From positions 716,057,867 through 716,121,866 of the forward strand of contig NC_081413.1 of the NCBI RefSeq assembly GCF_030272615.1: DNA of 64,000 nt, given 5' to 3'. This DNA is from Cryptomeria japonica (lineage: Eukaryota; Streptophyta; Pinopsida; Cupressales; Cupressaceae). Under the pieces are notes generated by a model. It saw only the letters and a program-made list of their open reading frames with translations. It did not search any database and was not told the origin of the DNA. This document shows, in pieces, positions 1 through 12,760 of this stretch. Positions within the stretch are counted from its first letter, which is position 1; every line of letters begins with the position of its first letter. The translations under genes and the position numbers were made by a program.

Positions 1-4
1 GAAG

Positions 5-102
<98 letters not shown>

Positions 103-200
103 GAGAGAAGAAGGGGTATGGAGAGAGAGAAAGAGAGAGAGAGACGAGAGAGAGAGAGAGGGGGGGGGGAGAGTAGGGGGGAGGGAAAGAGGAGGGGTCT
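1..200. repeat. GA/purine microsatellite
   Basis: A nearly perfect (GA)n run covers about positions 8-99. Interrupted GA and G-rich purine sequence follows to about 195. A related purine block with a shared GGGGTATGGAG-type segment lies at 1000-1125. No coding function is visible. Confidence 0.95.
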
Positions 201-950
201 TAAGGGGTCATAGGATACCATATGACCTCTTAGGAAACAATACGACCTCTAATGACACCTAAGGGGTCATATGGTGGGCTAATAAAATGATATATTAAAT
301 TTAAAGTTATGAATAGAACATCATACAACAAGACTCCAAGTGAACAAACAACGAGGCTTCACTAAAAAGCAAGTGTAAGAGCTTGACCTAATCCTAAGAG
401 TACTACCTAAGTTCTAAAACATATGATGCTATTAAATTTCCAAGGTTATAAGACTGATCTCGATTGTGACTATAGGAATTACACACTTGATTTCTTTCAT
501 GGGTATGTACCATTCCAAGCTGTTTGACAAGTGATGATCATCATATACTACCACTGGCATGCATACAATAAACTTTAATTTCTTTAGGTGACAGGTGTTG
601 TGTAGCAACATGGGAACTCTCACATACCCACCACTATCATTCTACAGGACATCATCTGTGTTACTCTCCCTCTTTCTCTTCCTACCTGTTGTTTTCTTTG
701 AAAAACATATTGCAGGTACTCTGACTCATCATGTTGCTTTGTTGACACTATTTTCCACATCTGCTCTGTTCATTAAAAACACATTCGAGAAGAATATTGC
801 TGCAGGTTTCCTTGTTTGTCACGGTAATACACCTATGGTTCAATTTCAAATCCTATTCCTCTTATTCAACATACACACAAAAATCCATCAATCAATTTTT
901 TTAGGAGAGGATACATGATAAAAATCAAAGAGGAAGTTGCAGACAAGAAA
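200..950. other. Unassigned sequence with short GGGGTCATA-type repeats
   Basis: Positions 190-275 carry several forward and inverted copies of a motif like AAGGGGTCATA / TATGACCTCTTA. The rest, to about 950, is AT-rich. An open frame of about 107 codons on the plus strand (595-918) has no recognisable domain, and I do not call it a gene. Confidence 0.4.
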
Positions 951-999
951 TAAATTCACTTACTTCTATAGAAGTGCAGACACAGTTGCAGTGGGGTAC

Positions 1000-1051
1000 G
1001 GAGGGAGAGAAGAAGAGAAAGAGGGATGGGGTATGGAGGAAGGGAGAAGGG

Positions 1052-1092
<41 letters not shown>

Positions 1093-1126
1093 GAGAGAGG
1101 AGAGAGAGAGAGAGAGAGAGAGAGAC
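1000..1126. repeat. GA microsatellite (second tract)
   Basis: An imperfect purine tract leads into (GA)n at about 1053-1124. Apparent reading frames through it (Arg-Glu repeats on plus, Ser-Leu repeats on minus) are products of the dinucleotide repeat. Confidence 0.95.
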
Positions 1127-1164
1127 CTTGTATGCGTTTGAGAGGGAGAGACGATACACTTACA

Positions 1165-1310
1165 TGTGTATCTATATGTTTAATATATTATATATATATA
1201 CATATATTATATGTATATAAACATATTATATATACAATGTCATATTATACACATATTATATATTAAATATATTATATGTATATACACATATTATACATAG
1301 AATATCACAT
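1165..1310. repeat. AT-rich microsatellite (TATATA/ATATTATA)
   Basis: Degenerate TA and TATTATA repeats with many short palindromes, directly after the GA tract. Confidence 0.85.
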
Positions 1311-1318
1311 TGTACAAT

Positions 1319-1398
1319 AGCACGTACGTGCTACTTACACTATAAGTACCCCATACGTGCTTTTTAAACCATAAGTACCCCGTACGCACTTTTGACTG
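1319..1398. repeat. Short palindromic GTACG repeat cluster
   Basis: This begins with the perfect palindrome AGCACGTACGTGCT. Two roughly 30-bp units follow, each with TAAGTACCCC then (C)GTACGCAC or ATACGTGC. The motif resembles the repeat at 27129-27262 in front of the unknown ten-exon gene. Between 1400 and 2200 the sequence is AT-rich with no recognisable gene. Confidence 0.6.
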
Positions 1399-2199
1399 TT
1401 TAGGCTTGGAAATAGGCCTGGATGACAAAGCTATGGATTGGAAGTTCGATTTCCCTCCATTTCTCTCATTTTTGATGTGTTTTATTTTATCAACTTGGTT
1501 TATCGACTTTGTCATCATCAGGTTTACACTTCATAAAGTGGGTATTTCTAAAATTGCCACCCTATTTTCACCCATCTTTTGAGCTTTCTAACCATATAAT
1601 TTGTTTTCAATTTGAACAACAATAACATATTATTATTGAATTTCTTTTACTAGTGTCTCCATAGTTCTCATAGACATAGGTGCACCATTTTTTGAATAAA
1701 TTTTGATATACTTATCCAAATTTAAAAAAATTTATACATTATTGTAGTGCACTTGATTATTTACAATTTAAAAAAATAAAACTGTATTTTAGATTTGTTT
1801 AGTGTAACTTATGCTTCGCACATGAACAGGTACCTAATTTTCAGGATGTGCTCAATTGGAAAAATCATAAAAAAAAAATACTCAACAAAAAATTACAAAA
1901 AAATACACATCTTCTAGTTCTCACTCTTAACTATCTTTCTGCCAAAGTATTTGTCAAAATACTAAATCTAACTATGACTTTTTTGATGCGCACGTCAGAC
2001 ACTATGTTATGTTTTCAGAAAAAATCAAGGTCAGCTTTTCGTGCGTGAAGAATTTGACTCCCTTAATCCTATCCAATTTTGAAAAAGTTTAGTAGTTTGG
2101 AAACTAGATTCAGAGTACTACAATATTTGTTCTTTGATTATCTTCATATCTTGAGTGGATGACTTTCAAATTTTGCCTCCAAGTTCAGGTTCACCTGAT

Positions 2200-2925
2200 T
2201 TCAGAAAAGAAGTGTCCACTTATACCCTGCTTTTTGACCACCATCTTTGTGCACTTACCCTCTAATCATTTCAACAGTTGGAAAATCCCTTTACCGGGTA
2301 GCTTTAACAGGCTTATTGTAAAACCTTTAACCAGGTGACTCAAGATCATTAAGTTCTTCCAATCCTCTAGCAAGGTAACCTTTAATAGGGTATATAGCCA
2401 TCCCTTAATCGGGTGATCTCTGACAGGATCGGTTCCTAACAGAACCTTATTGTAAAGTCTTTAACCGAACTAGGCTCCTAACAAAGTGAGCTTCAAAAGA
2501 GTTCAAAAACAAGCTTGTGGGTATTCATTCCCACCATGGTTTTTCTCGTTTGGGTTTCCACGTGAAAAATCTGTGTGTTATGTGTTATGAATTTTTCATG
2601 TGATGTGTATGTATTATTTGGTTGAAAGAGTATGCATGCAGAGTTAATAGGTTATGGTATTACTAGTATACCACATGTATATGTTTATGGGTGAAGTTAA
2701 TATCAAATATTGAATGTAGTTGAAGTGTTTAGACTTATTAGTTTATGTTGTCTGATGTCTTACTGTGTTTAACCGATATTGCCATGGTTAAGTTCAGTAA
2801 TGATGGCAATTAGTTGGTATTGCTTTAACTTGATAAGTTGTGGAGAAAGTTTTTGCCTGTACTGATTCACCCCCCCTCTCAGTACCAATTAGGGTATCTA
2901 TTGTTCATCATTATTCATCAAAATA
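2200..2925 (+). repeat. Degenerate LTR-like terminal region (copia type)
   Basis: The block has repeated CTAACAGG/TTTAACCGG-like phrases, a CCCACCATGG...GGGTTTCCACG segment and an end with a C-run and CTCTCAG (about 2868-2882). From memory these resemble the 3' part of plant copia LTRs. No clear TG start or target duplication was found, so the borders are approximate. One phrase (GACCACCATCTTTGTGCAC, about 2238) recurs near 27379. Confidence 0.4.
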
Positions 2926-2939
2926 TATACAACAGCTAA

Positions 2940-4290
2940 TGGCTTTAGAGCATACTGAAAATGGAGACTTCTCTAAAGGAGGGAAACTTGAGAACTAGAG
3001 TAGCATAGAGTTCTTAAAAATAAGGAGATTAATTGGAAGTATATTTTGAGAATTCAATGGCTCTAGAAGATGATAGGAACACTAGGTTCTTTAAATATTT
3101 CACCCTAAAAAATAGAAGAAGAAATATAATAAGAAAAATTATAGACACCAATGACAATACTTGGGAGGGTGAAGAAAAAATTGGTCCTACTATGTTGTCT
3201 CCTATTTTTAGAACATTTACAAGGATATGATGGAGCCATTAATCAAGAGGATGAGCTATTAAAATTCATCCCTAATATTCTTCCTAATGAGGATAACAAT
3301 AACATGAGAAGGTCTACCTCAGAAGAAGACTTCAAAAGTGTTGTTTTCTATTTTAATACCTATAAGTTCCTCAGGCCTAATGGATTCCCTCTTGCCTTCC
3401 AAGAGTATTGGGATATTATCAAGGATGATGTGGTGGTGGCTATTAGAATTTCTTCAAGAAATATAAGCTCCTAAAGTGAATCATTACTACCTTTTTTGCA
3501 CTTATTCTTAAAAAGGAATACATGCAAAACTTTATAGATTCCACACCTATAAGTTTATGTAATTTCTTTTATAAGATTATCTCTGAAGTGATTGTTAACT
3601 GCCTTAAACCCATTATATTTCGTTAAGTTGTTCTTACTATCCATGAAATTATTCATTTTATGGAGAATAATAATAAAATAGGGACAGTTGTCAAACTTGA
3701 TAATTTTAAAGTATATGATATGTCCATCTTTTTGTTTGGTACCCTTAAGAAGTTTGGTTTTAATGGCAACATCATATATATTATCAAATAATGTGTTATT
3801 ACTCTAAGTTTCTTAGTTTTCATCAATGGAGTTACTAAAGCTTTCTTCAATAGTGAAATGGATTTATGATAGGGGGACGCCCTATCCCCATACTTATTCA
3901 TCATACTTGTTGAGGTGTTGGGGATAACATAGACTTATTGTCCAAAATACGATTAAAGGGATATATCTTGCCTTCTCCACCCCCCCTACATTCCATCAAC
4001 AATTTGTGGATGATACTATCATCTTTTATATCTCTTGAGTTCTTGAATCCAAACAATGAAAGATGATCCTTGATAGGATTTCTAGTATCTTTCTTGCCAA
4101 CACATTAATTACAACAAAAGCATGCTATATTTCTTCAACATTGATGAGAGACTCTAGGAGAAAGTTATTAAGATTTTTTATTTTCAAAAGTATTCTCTCC
4201 CAACAACCTACCTAGGTATTCCTCTATCCATAACACATAACTATTGGTTTGGAATCAACAATTTGTGGATGATACTATCATGTTTGGATA
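2940..4290 (+). pseudogene. L1-type LINE reverse transcriptase remnant
   Basis: The plus strand, across frame changes, encodes the order typical of plant L1-like non-LTR retrotransposon polymerase. First comes the linker DDRNTRFFKYFT..NRRRN (3070-3130), then a segment like RPNGFPLAFQEYWDIIKDDV (3373-3435). Next is a segment like ISLCNFLYKIISEVIVNCLK (about 3550-3610), the palm block around GDALSPYLFII (about 3875-3905), and FVDD as the catalytic YADD equivalent (about 4003). Stops and shifts break the frame many times, so it cannot be functional. The 5' ORF1, the endonuclease and a poly-A tail are not visible. The FVDD segment appears twice (3995-4022 and 4254-4281). Confidence 0.75.
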
Positions 4291-5585
4291 TCAGTTCCAG
4301 TTGTTGTATATGTTTTTGATATAGAGGCAGAAAAAGCTGAAGAGAAAGGGACTCAAAAGGAGCCTGAGAATGTATTTGAAAACTTGGAAGATTCACAAGA
4401 AGATAATGCCTTAGATTATTTATTGTGGTTATATGCAAGTTCTTTTGAAGGAGAGAATTCAAAAGTAGAAGAAGAAGGAAGACCTGAGGAATAAATGAAA
4501 AGAGTTGAGTCTGAAAATACGTCAATAGTTCTATCTATAGTTGTTTCTAAATCTACTATTTTAACTGAGTTATTACAAGTTCTTGTCTCACAAGGCAAAT
4601 TGGATATTGATATGTTATCTCCATAGAAAATTATACTACTTGGTAATTCTTTATTGTTTGAAGCTAGAAAGAAAAGCTATGTTTCAAGAGTTTTGGTTGA
4701 GGATATGTTCTCCAGGAGAAACTTCCAGAAGTTAAAATAGAATCTTGGAATGATGAAGGATAAATGAGAAGTACATTCAATAAGTTGAAAGTAGGTGCAA
4801 TTAATTTTGAAGAAAGACTTGCTAAGTCTGTTGAGCGGAGGATGTCATCTAAAAGATTGCTATCGCTACAGATCAAATGTACAAAATCTCATGTCAAGTT
4901 GAAATATAAAATAGCCTCACTTGATGCTAGCATTGATCATGCAACAGAGACATTTAGAGTCCGTCTGTGTTGCCCAAAGGCCACTACAGACGTTTAGTTA
5001 AGGATTTCAAATATAGAATGAACTATCTTGGATATTTCTATGAATCTGGAACCCTAGACAGATGAAGGTAGTTCCAAAAGAATGAAAATTTTCTCAATTG
5101 AATAAGGATTTGGAGTTATGGAATGTTCAAAAAGAAGTAACTAAGAAAGACTTTGACAAACTGTGAGACAAATTTGAGATTCACATATATTTAATGTTAG
5201 AAGTGACAAGGAATGCAAAGAAGTTATCTGGTGCTATCTCATCTACATCAAGTTTTGAGGATGTTTAAAAATGTATTTTAGAAATGGAAAGTCAAATTAT
5301 GGTACTTGTTTTTGTTGATATAGATTCGAATGTTGTCTTAAAACTATAGTTAGTGCATGGAGGAGCCATCGCTCTAGTTCTTCAAGGTGCATAATTTATT
5401 TTTTGGCTAAGAATCAAATATTTGTGTATATGCATTATTTTTCTTGGGGGGAGTCCTTTGCATCCTTTGTCTTTGATGAAAAAGTGGGAGAGAAAGATGA
5501 GTTGTATACTGAGACAGAATAACTTTTTGATAATCAGATTGGGAAGGTTGTTTGGTTGGTGTTTCTATCAATGACAAAGGGGGAG
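4290..5585 (+). pseudogene. Decayed coding sequence, probably retrotransposon-derived
   Basis: On the plus strand a frame rich in Glu, Lys and Ser runs from about 4290 with stops at intervals, and an open piece of 77 codons is at 4764-4997. Composition and lack of a fold signature suggest a helical or coiled-coil structural protein of a retroelement, not an enzyme. It ends in a purine-rich AAAGGGGGAGA tract (5577-5586) that looks like the polypurine tract of the LTR that follows. I do not recognise the protein. The minus-strand frames here are shadows. Confidence 0.35.
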
Positions 5586-5587
5586 AT

Positions 5588-6553
5588 TATTACAACCATG
5601 CCTTTGTCTTGTCATCGATGTCAACTCCTTTGATTCAGAAGTAGTCTGGAATCCAAAAGTGGACTACAAGCAGTGTTTTGGTCCAAAATGTTTGTGTTCT
5701 GATGCAAAAGAGTTTTGTGTACAAATAGTGTTGTCAGATTTTACTGAAAAGCTTTTTCATGTATTTGTTAATTATCTAGCTATTCCTTTTAATCTAGAGC
5801 TTTTTGGTTGGTTTTAGTTTTGGTCTAGATTAAGATCATAAGTTTCACATTTTGGGTCGAATTGTATATTTTGGATCAGGAGCCCGCATACACATTACAA
5901 TCTCTTTTGTGGCTAACTTGGTGAAGACGATTTTTCTAGATTGGTATATATATTTACAGATGCAAGATAGATGAAATGTATGTATGGATGTGTGAATGTG
6001 AATTTAGAAGTGATTGATTTTGTGAATTAATGTAAGGATGGTATCAATGCAAGTGATACAAAGATATCAATTGATATAAGGTTAGTAATATAGAGACTCG
6101 GTGGTCCAGATATTTTTTAAAGTCTAACTTGTGTTATATCTAGAACTGTGATCAACATACAGAGATTCTTTTGTATGAGTAGTTCTTTTTCTAAACATTG
6201 TAAATATGTATCTTGCCCTGTTGCAGTTAGCTTCAGTGTACAAGTCCCTTTTTGTATCTTGCCCCAAGAGCAGTTAGCCTTGGATAGCAAGTCCGGAGTA
6301 GTGAGATCCCTTTTGTAACCATCTCTATATAGTGAATTAATTTTGTGAGTTAACACTAACTGTGGTTTTTCCTAGTTTGATTTTTCCAAGTATAAAATAT
6401 TGGTGTTCATACATGTGGTTGGATTATGATGTTTTTTGTTTAAATCTACTTCATGTGCTCATCTGAAATAAACTAGTTAATGCAAGATTGCAATCCAAAA
6501 TTTTATTTAATGTTGGTTCACTCCCTCTCTTAACATCTAGTGTGTGTTCAACA
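5588..6553 (+). repeat. Probable copia 3' LTR
   Basis: The polypurine-like AAAGGGGGAGAT directly precedes TATTACAACC, which would be the usual TG start with one G-to-A change. The far end has TTCACTCCCTCTCTT and then TTCAACA, in the style of plant copia (Sirevirus-like) LTR ends. No primer-binding site follows, as expected of a 3' LTR. The second LTR and a target duplication were not found, so borders and identity are moderate at best. Confidence 0.45.
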
Positions 6554-9500
6554 AGGGGACCTAAATACAACACAATACATCCTTCTAAGTTGATTCCAAT
6601 GAACCACACACACTAGCACATCGTCCAAGGTCATCATTACACAAAACATGTAGATAAATAATAAAGCATATTAACCAATTGGCCCAAAAATTTCCTCCAA
6701 TGAAAAATACACAATGTGGACACAAACCACTGTGAGACCCATATCAACATCCAAACTTAACCTCCAATGCATATCCATACCAAAAGAGAATGATCCAAAT
6801 AAGATACACCACCTCATTTAGTCAGATACCAAAAAAACTAACAACATAAATTCTCATGCAAATCAAACCAACACTACAAACTGAACTGGGACACTGCACA
6901 AACCAAATGAACATGTCCTCCAAGTTACAACACTTGAATAAACATATCAAATAACTGACAAGCATTTTATGGACTAGTTTTAATAGACATCTCACTATTA
7001 GAAACAACAACTAACTCTACCATCTAAGCAATACAAGACCTATAAACCTAATGGTACAACATACATAGATCATAAATATTATATCTAGAACCGCAATCTG
7101 TAATCCTCTCAAATCTTATTAATGTAAATCATTCTTCCACTAGGACATTAAATACTCTTTCCTACATATAAATAGTGTTTCATGTAAATTGAAATTTCCA
7201 CTAAACCAACCATCTAGAAACACTTCAACATCAATAGCAGACCACTCACTTCTAGACCATCTACAAGAAATAGTGACATTAATGACAACACGAGACAAGT
7301 TGACATCAATAACAACACTACTCAACAACTCAAGTTTCCAACATGCATAGGCTTCGGACATAAGATAAGGTCACCTCATCAACATATGATTATAGTTCAG
7401 ATGGGATAAGGCCCAAAATAAGTTTACAATGAGCTAGAAAGAGGCAAATTGAAGCAAGGGCCCCAAACAGAGTGAAATTATAAAGTGTTACAATTTATAA
7501 CACTATATATTGCTTGAATTTTGAAAACGTAGAGAGAATGATTTGGTTTCTTGTAATATAGAATGATTTAATGTTAGGATTATTAGATATTAAAATATAT
7601 CATTTTTACAAATATTATTAAGTTCATTATAATTGATTATATACCTTATTGTTTATCACATGATTATGGGAATTCTAAAAGTAGGTTACATTGAATTTAG
7701 GGGTTCTAATAGATTTGGGTATTACAATGGTCCTATATTAATTATTGTAGGTCAAACATCATTTTCAAGAAAAGATAGGATTAATTGTCATAAGACTTGA
7801 AGTATATAATTATATTGCTTAGCTCATTAGACCTACAAAATCGGGACATGACACAGATCTTATTTGACACTAGTAAATCAAGTTTACTTGTTTCTATGTT
7901 ATCTCCTTGATTTATCAAAGTTGTGTGTCTTGATCTGAATGTTCGGCCAATCTTGATAGAATAATTGTTTATCTAGTAAAACTTAAAACTATGCATTATA
8001 ATTGTGTTAGTTTTGTTTTTGGTTTAACAATGTTGGAGTGTTGAATATGGAACAAAAAAGAATGTAGGTTTCTACTATTAATCTACCTATTGATAGTTGA
8101 CTAAAATAGTGCTTTGGCCAAAGTTTACCAATCAATACTAATTATTTACTATTTGATTGTTTTTCTTTATCTCTATCACATCATGATATCAATATATCGG
8201 TATTTCATTATACAATGTATAGAATGTTAGATATATCATGTTGCATTAGGTTTCATCACTATTTTTGGTTTTAGATCTCTAGTCATCCTCATGTAAGGCT
8301 AAGTTTATTCATTCAAATAATTTTTGGGAAGCATGTGCTTCATGGTTGGGTGAGAAAGCACTCTATCATTGCTCACTTGTGGAGGTCCTATGTTATAAGT
8401 ACTTGTGAGAATTGTTTCTTTTAAGTACTCTATTAACTTGATGTACTGAACCATTTAGTCTTCTTATAAGGAAATAGTTTCCTAATGTATCGCTAGCCTT
8501 TGGTGCTTATGTGTTTAGACATTTCTATCAAAATTAAATTTTGTCTATTCTTATATTGTTGAGCAAGTTAGTTCAATTTATGGTTTTTATGTCAATTTAA
8601 TATTTTATATTGTGGAAGTCCTTGCATTAATATTATTTAAAGCTAAAAATATATGTAAATAATAATTTATTTTGATTGGTAAAGAAATAGATAAATGTGG
8701 AGATCGATTGGTTATAATATTTGTTACTAATTAATAATGGTTGGAAATGTTTAAGGTGTGTGCCTTCTAAATGTGGATATTATAAAGTGCAGATTCTTTC
8801 CATGGGTTTTTGTATTGTATTCCATAGTTTTTAAAGTAAATGAGCACGATCTAGTATGAAATAACTAATAGGAAATTTGAGTAGTGTCACTTACAAGTTG
8901 AATGCTTAGTTTTAAATGAGGAATCATGTATTTCATATAAATCAATGTTGGTAAAGAAGGATAATGTATTGTAGACTCTAATGGGTGTTTTGTTTATAAA
9001 TTTTCATCTTAAAAAGGACTTTATTTTAACATTTTTAAATTGATAAATATGGAGTAATAAGTTTACCTTTGGAGTGATAACATATCTGGGTATATATTAT
9101 AAATTTATTTAAGGTTCAAATCCATGAAACCTAGTATCTAATTTTTTAGCATTATTAGTTGAGTTTGTCGTGGGATCTACTTTGTATGAAGATTACATTT
9201 AATTTATATGCATTAAAAATTACAGCTCAAAATAATCTAATCAAATAACAAAATTTTGAAGGCTATTTTAGCCCATCTTTATGTTTTTCTTTTGCTAAAT
9301 ATATTTTTCTACAAGAGGAGAAAGATAGGTTACAAGATTAGATGCCCAATTCCTTAACACTAAGCAAGATGTCTAGCACTTCCATATAGCAAGTGGTTTA
9401 AGAAAGAAAAATATAAGATTCAAAATTAGGAAAGAATACATTCCATCTTTTTCTGTGTCATGTACAAGAAAAAAATTGTGTCTAAGTCAAAATATTTTTT

Positions 9501-9959
9501 TCAAAACATAAATCTTAATCTAACAAAATGTTTAGTTATTTTATTTCTCAATAAAAGCACATTATGTGATTCTAAGAGTCTTGAAAAATAAGCAAGAAAA
9601 ATTGTGATCTTGATTATCAGTTTCTTATTGGATCTTATGCATCACAGTATTTGAAATCCATCAAAGTTATATCTAGACTTATGAATGCATATAAATTTAC
9701 ATTTTTTTTCTACCAATTTTATTTCAGTTCAATTGAAATCATGTTCCTATTATGGTTCTCATAGTCATACATTATCTTCTTTCTTTGACCTACTCTCATG
9801 TTCTTCATGTGGTCATCATACACATGATTCTTCCCATTGTTCTTAGAAGTGTCCAAACCTTCTTTATGTGTTACAAATCATTTATTTGAGTCGGTTATGA
9901 AAGAGGCATCAAATTCTTCTTTGGATACTATAATTGTGACACATTTACCAAAATTATGT
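6554..9959. other. AT-rich intergenic sequence, nothing recognised
   Basis: No open frame with a recognisable domain, no tRNA or rRNA, and no clear repeat structure. Short frames at 6822-7010 and 7140-7361 lack any family signature. The region ends at the left edge of the duplicated segment (9960). Confidence 0.6.
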
Positions 9960-10164
9960 GAAATGCTATAAATAAAACTATGTTGAGTGTTGTTGATTCT
10001 CGTATTTGTGATGAAAGTTCTCTTCTTCAATGTGATATTAAAAATGTATGCGTTCAAGATATGATTTAATTTTTCCGATTTGTCTTAATGATTTTGATAC
10101 AATCGTCACAAATGATTATTTCTATCCATTTTTGTAGTTGTCGTATTAGTGTAATTCCTTCATA

Positions 10165-10448
10165 GGGGCTTCACTGGGTAGGCAATATTATAACACATGC
10201 ATCCATATTGGGGGGTTTAATATCTCAAAAATGAGGGTGCAATATATAGCCTATCGGTGAAAATCAGGGGTTTTTAATTCCTTCTATGAAAAAATACAAT
10301 ATTTGGTGAAAATAGGGGGGGTTTAATTCGGGTTGTGTATTGGGAGGGGGTGACAAAAAAAGGGGGGCAATATTTTTGAAAATATGGAGATTATTTAGTA
10401 TGCCATGAACGCATGTGCTATAACCCAGATTCACTAAGTGAAGCCCCC
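10165..10448. mobile_element. MITE-like insertion, about 284 bp
   Basis: The ends are inverted repeats: GGGGCTTCACT at the left and AGTGAAGCCCC at the right. A weaker inner match (TTATA-CACATGC) follows on each side. The inside holds several G-runs (GGGGGGTTTAAT) and no coding frame. The paralogous site near 29970 lacks it and reads through without a gap, which supports a discrete insertion. A clear target duplication could not be read, so the superfamily is unknown. Confidence 0.6.
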
Positions 10449-10796
10449 GTGACTTACCTCCCAATGTGAGACATTGTTAGCATTTTCCTCCCTCATGTGA
10501 TTGAGGGAAATCTTGCTCAAATTTAATTGGAGAATTCATAGAGATAATTGATGTATGCTTTGGATATTTTGTAGATTTCTTGAATGTGGAATTTTTGGTC
10601 TATTTAGATTTTACCCAAGTTATTGCTTGTGATAGTTCTAGAAATTGTTTGGTCCTAAAAAGTGAAGAGTTGAGGATGGCCCATGTGATAGGTCTAGTTA
10701 TAGATATCCAATTTGATTAATATAATATTCAAACAATATTGAAACACAAATTTTGTGGTTTTTTAGATTAAGTTGTCTATTTTTCTCTCTTTGATA

Positions 10797-12225
10797 CATA
10801 GTGTATGCGGGAAAGCAGGTCGACGGAACTCAATATGTGGAAAACGGAGTCTAAGGAGCCTTGCTCACACACCCACATGACTTCTTGGTGCAAGCTATGG
10901 AGTCATGAAGTATGGCTTAGCTTCCCAAGGTTGGTTCCATGGTTCTCTATCTCACAAGGTCCCTCAAACCAATGTCTTTTCTCTCAGATCACTGAGTAAA
11001 GTGGTTTAGGGATGACAAATGCAAGAACGAGGGATGCTTTTGTTGATTTTAAGATGAAATGCATCCTAAGTTATACATGATCCTATAAATGCAATAAACT
11101 AGTTATAAGATGACAATATTAGTAGCAAGACTATCCTAGCATGTTATATTAGTCTATGATTAAGCTAAATGATAAGGAAAATACTCTAAACATGCATATT
11201 TAGATTAATTCCTATTGAAGAGAGAGGCTAAATGATGAGCACAAATGATATTTTAAAGATTGGATGGATTTTAGTATAAGTGTGATGCTAAAGACTTGGA
11301 TCTTGAAAATGGAGGAATGAGAGCTCTATTTATAGCAAAAATAGGGTAATGGATGGTTAGGATTGAAAGAGTTAATCAAGGGCTAAGTTTGAAAGTTGTC
11401 AATCCATGTAATGAAATGGTGACAGTTGTCAACATAAGGTTGGTTGAGAGGAGATGTAAGAAGCATTAAATGCTTGAGAAGACCTCATGGTTGCCCTAGG
11501 TGTTAAGGGTTAAGGTTAAGTTAGGGTTATCCATTGGATAAAGCTTTTACCCAAAGGATAAACTCTTGTGCAAAGGTTAAAGAGATAACTATGGTCAAAG
11601 CAATAAATGCTTGATGAGACCCTTGGGTTACATGGAGGTTGAGTTTAGGGAAATTCTTTAACCATGTTAGAGGGTTGAGTTAACCATTAATGGTTTGGGA
11701 GACTTTCAAAGCTAAGTGGTTGAAGCCTTTAAGGGTTTTCAAAGACTTTGAGGGTTTGAGAAGTGACTTCCCTTTGTTTAGGGATGTGACAAAGTTTAGG
11801 AAATGGGTTAGGTTAATTTAGAAGTGATTAGAAGAGTCTAGAAGGGTTTAGGAAGCAAGTTGGAGATGTAGGATTTTGCAAGTGGATGAAGGGATAATAG
11901 GCTTTAATTGAATAAAATGAATTTAATTCAATTTGGTTGCAATTTGGGGAAATCAAATAAATTAGATTTATTCAATTTAGGGTAAACTATTTAATTAAAT
12001 TTGAATTTAATTAAAAGTGGATAGAAAGGATTTAATTGAATAAAATGATTTATCCTATTAAATGTCAAAAGAGGCTTAGTGAATTTAATTTAAATAAATT
12101 GAGTAATTTACTTAATTTAAATAGAGGAATGTGGGTGTTTTAACTAAATTGGATTTAATTAAATAAAGAAATAAACATAAAATATTCATTTAAGAATATG
12201 ATCATTTTTATACGTCTACACATAG
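10797..12225. mobile_element. Solo LTR with 5-bp target-site duplication
   Basis: The element is 10802-12220 (1419 bp), starting TGTATGCGGG and ending GTCTACA. It is flanked on both sides by CATAG (10797-10801 and 12221-12225). The paralogous empty site reads CACATGG at 30251-30257 with a single copy. There is no internal region or second LTR, so this is a solo LTR from recombination between LTRs. The AT-rich TTTAATTAAATAAA end and terminal GTCTACA resemble the gypsy LTR at 57427-58223, so the family may be related and the LTR may lie on the minus strand. Confidence 0.85.
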
Positions 12226-12312
12226 TTTATTAGGACACATTATGAGTGATCATGATTCATTATTGAGTTGGAGATGAATTAAATGCAGTGATATCATCGA
12301 TGATTATATGCA

Positions 12313-12760
12313 GGACAGATAGAATGCATTTAAAATGAAAATGGTGTCACTGAGAGAATGCTGGCACAGCTTTCGTTAAGGTCAACATGATGAGGCTTTA
12401 ATTCAATACATATTCTAGGATGTGCTTTATGTGTATGTTTAGGCTATGGTGCTAACAAATGATTTATTTGGCTTTTACTATTAAAGAAAAGACTCTGGGC
12501 TTTGTAAGTGCTTTGAACACTACAAATGATATGTTGTTTAAGGTTTTAATCAGATTCCAAAACAAGTTACAAGACTTTCATCCATAACCGAAGTAGATTA
12601 ATGTAAAAGGATAGCGAACATCACACGGCACGGAATGCGTTAACATATGCAAGAAAACATTGTTAACAAATCAATAATGTGTGGGCTTGAATTTTTTAAT
12701 ATGTTAAAAGTCAAAAACTATCATCATGAGATAAGAGCCAAACGTTCAACTTATTCAGCT
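12313..12760. repeat. Promoter-like repeat downstream of transferase copy 1
   Basis: This aligns in the same orientation with 15655-16135, the region upstream of the gene. Shared landmarks in order are AAAATGAAAATG, GGCACAGCTTTC.TTAAGGTCAA, an AAATGATTTA block, AACATCACACGGCAC and a TCATGAGATAAGAGCCAAA-like end. The transferase gene is therefore flanked by roughly 450-bp direct repeats. Confidence 0.7.

Noticed and set aside
956-1220. Ser/Leu-rich and Arg/Glu-rich open frames
   Set aside because: They are translations of the GA dinucleotide repeat.
4241-4876. Minus-strand Leu-rich frames
   Set aside because: The plus strand in this stretch gives a longer, compositionally coding-like frame; the minus frames are its complements.
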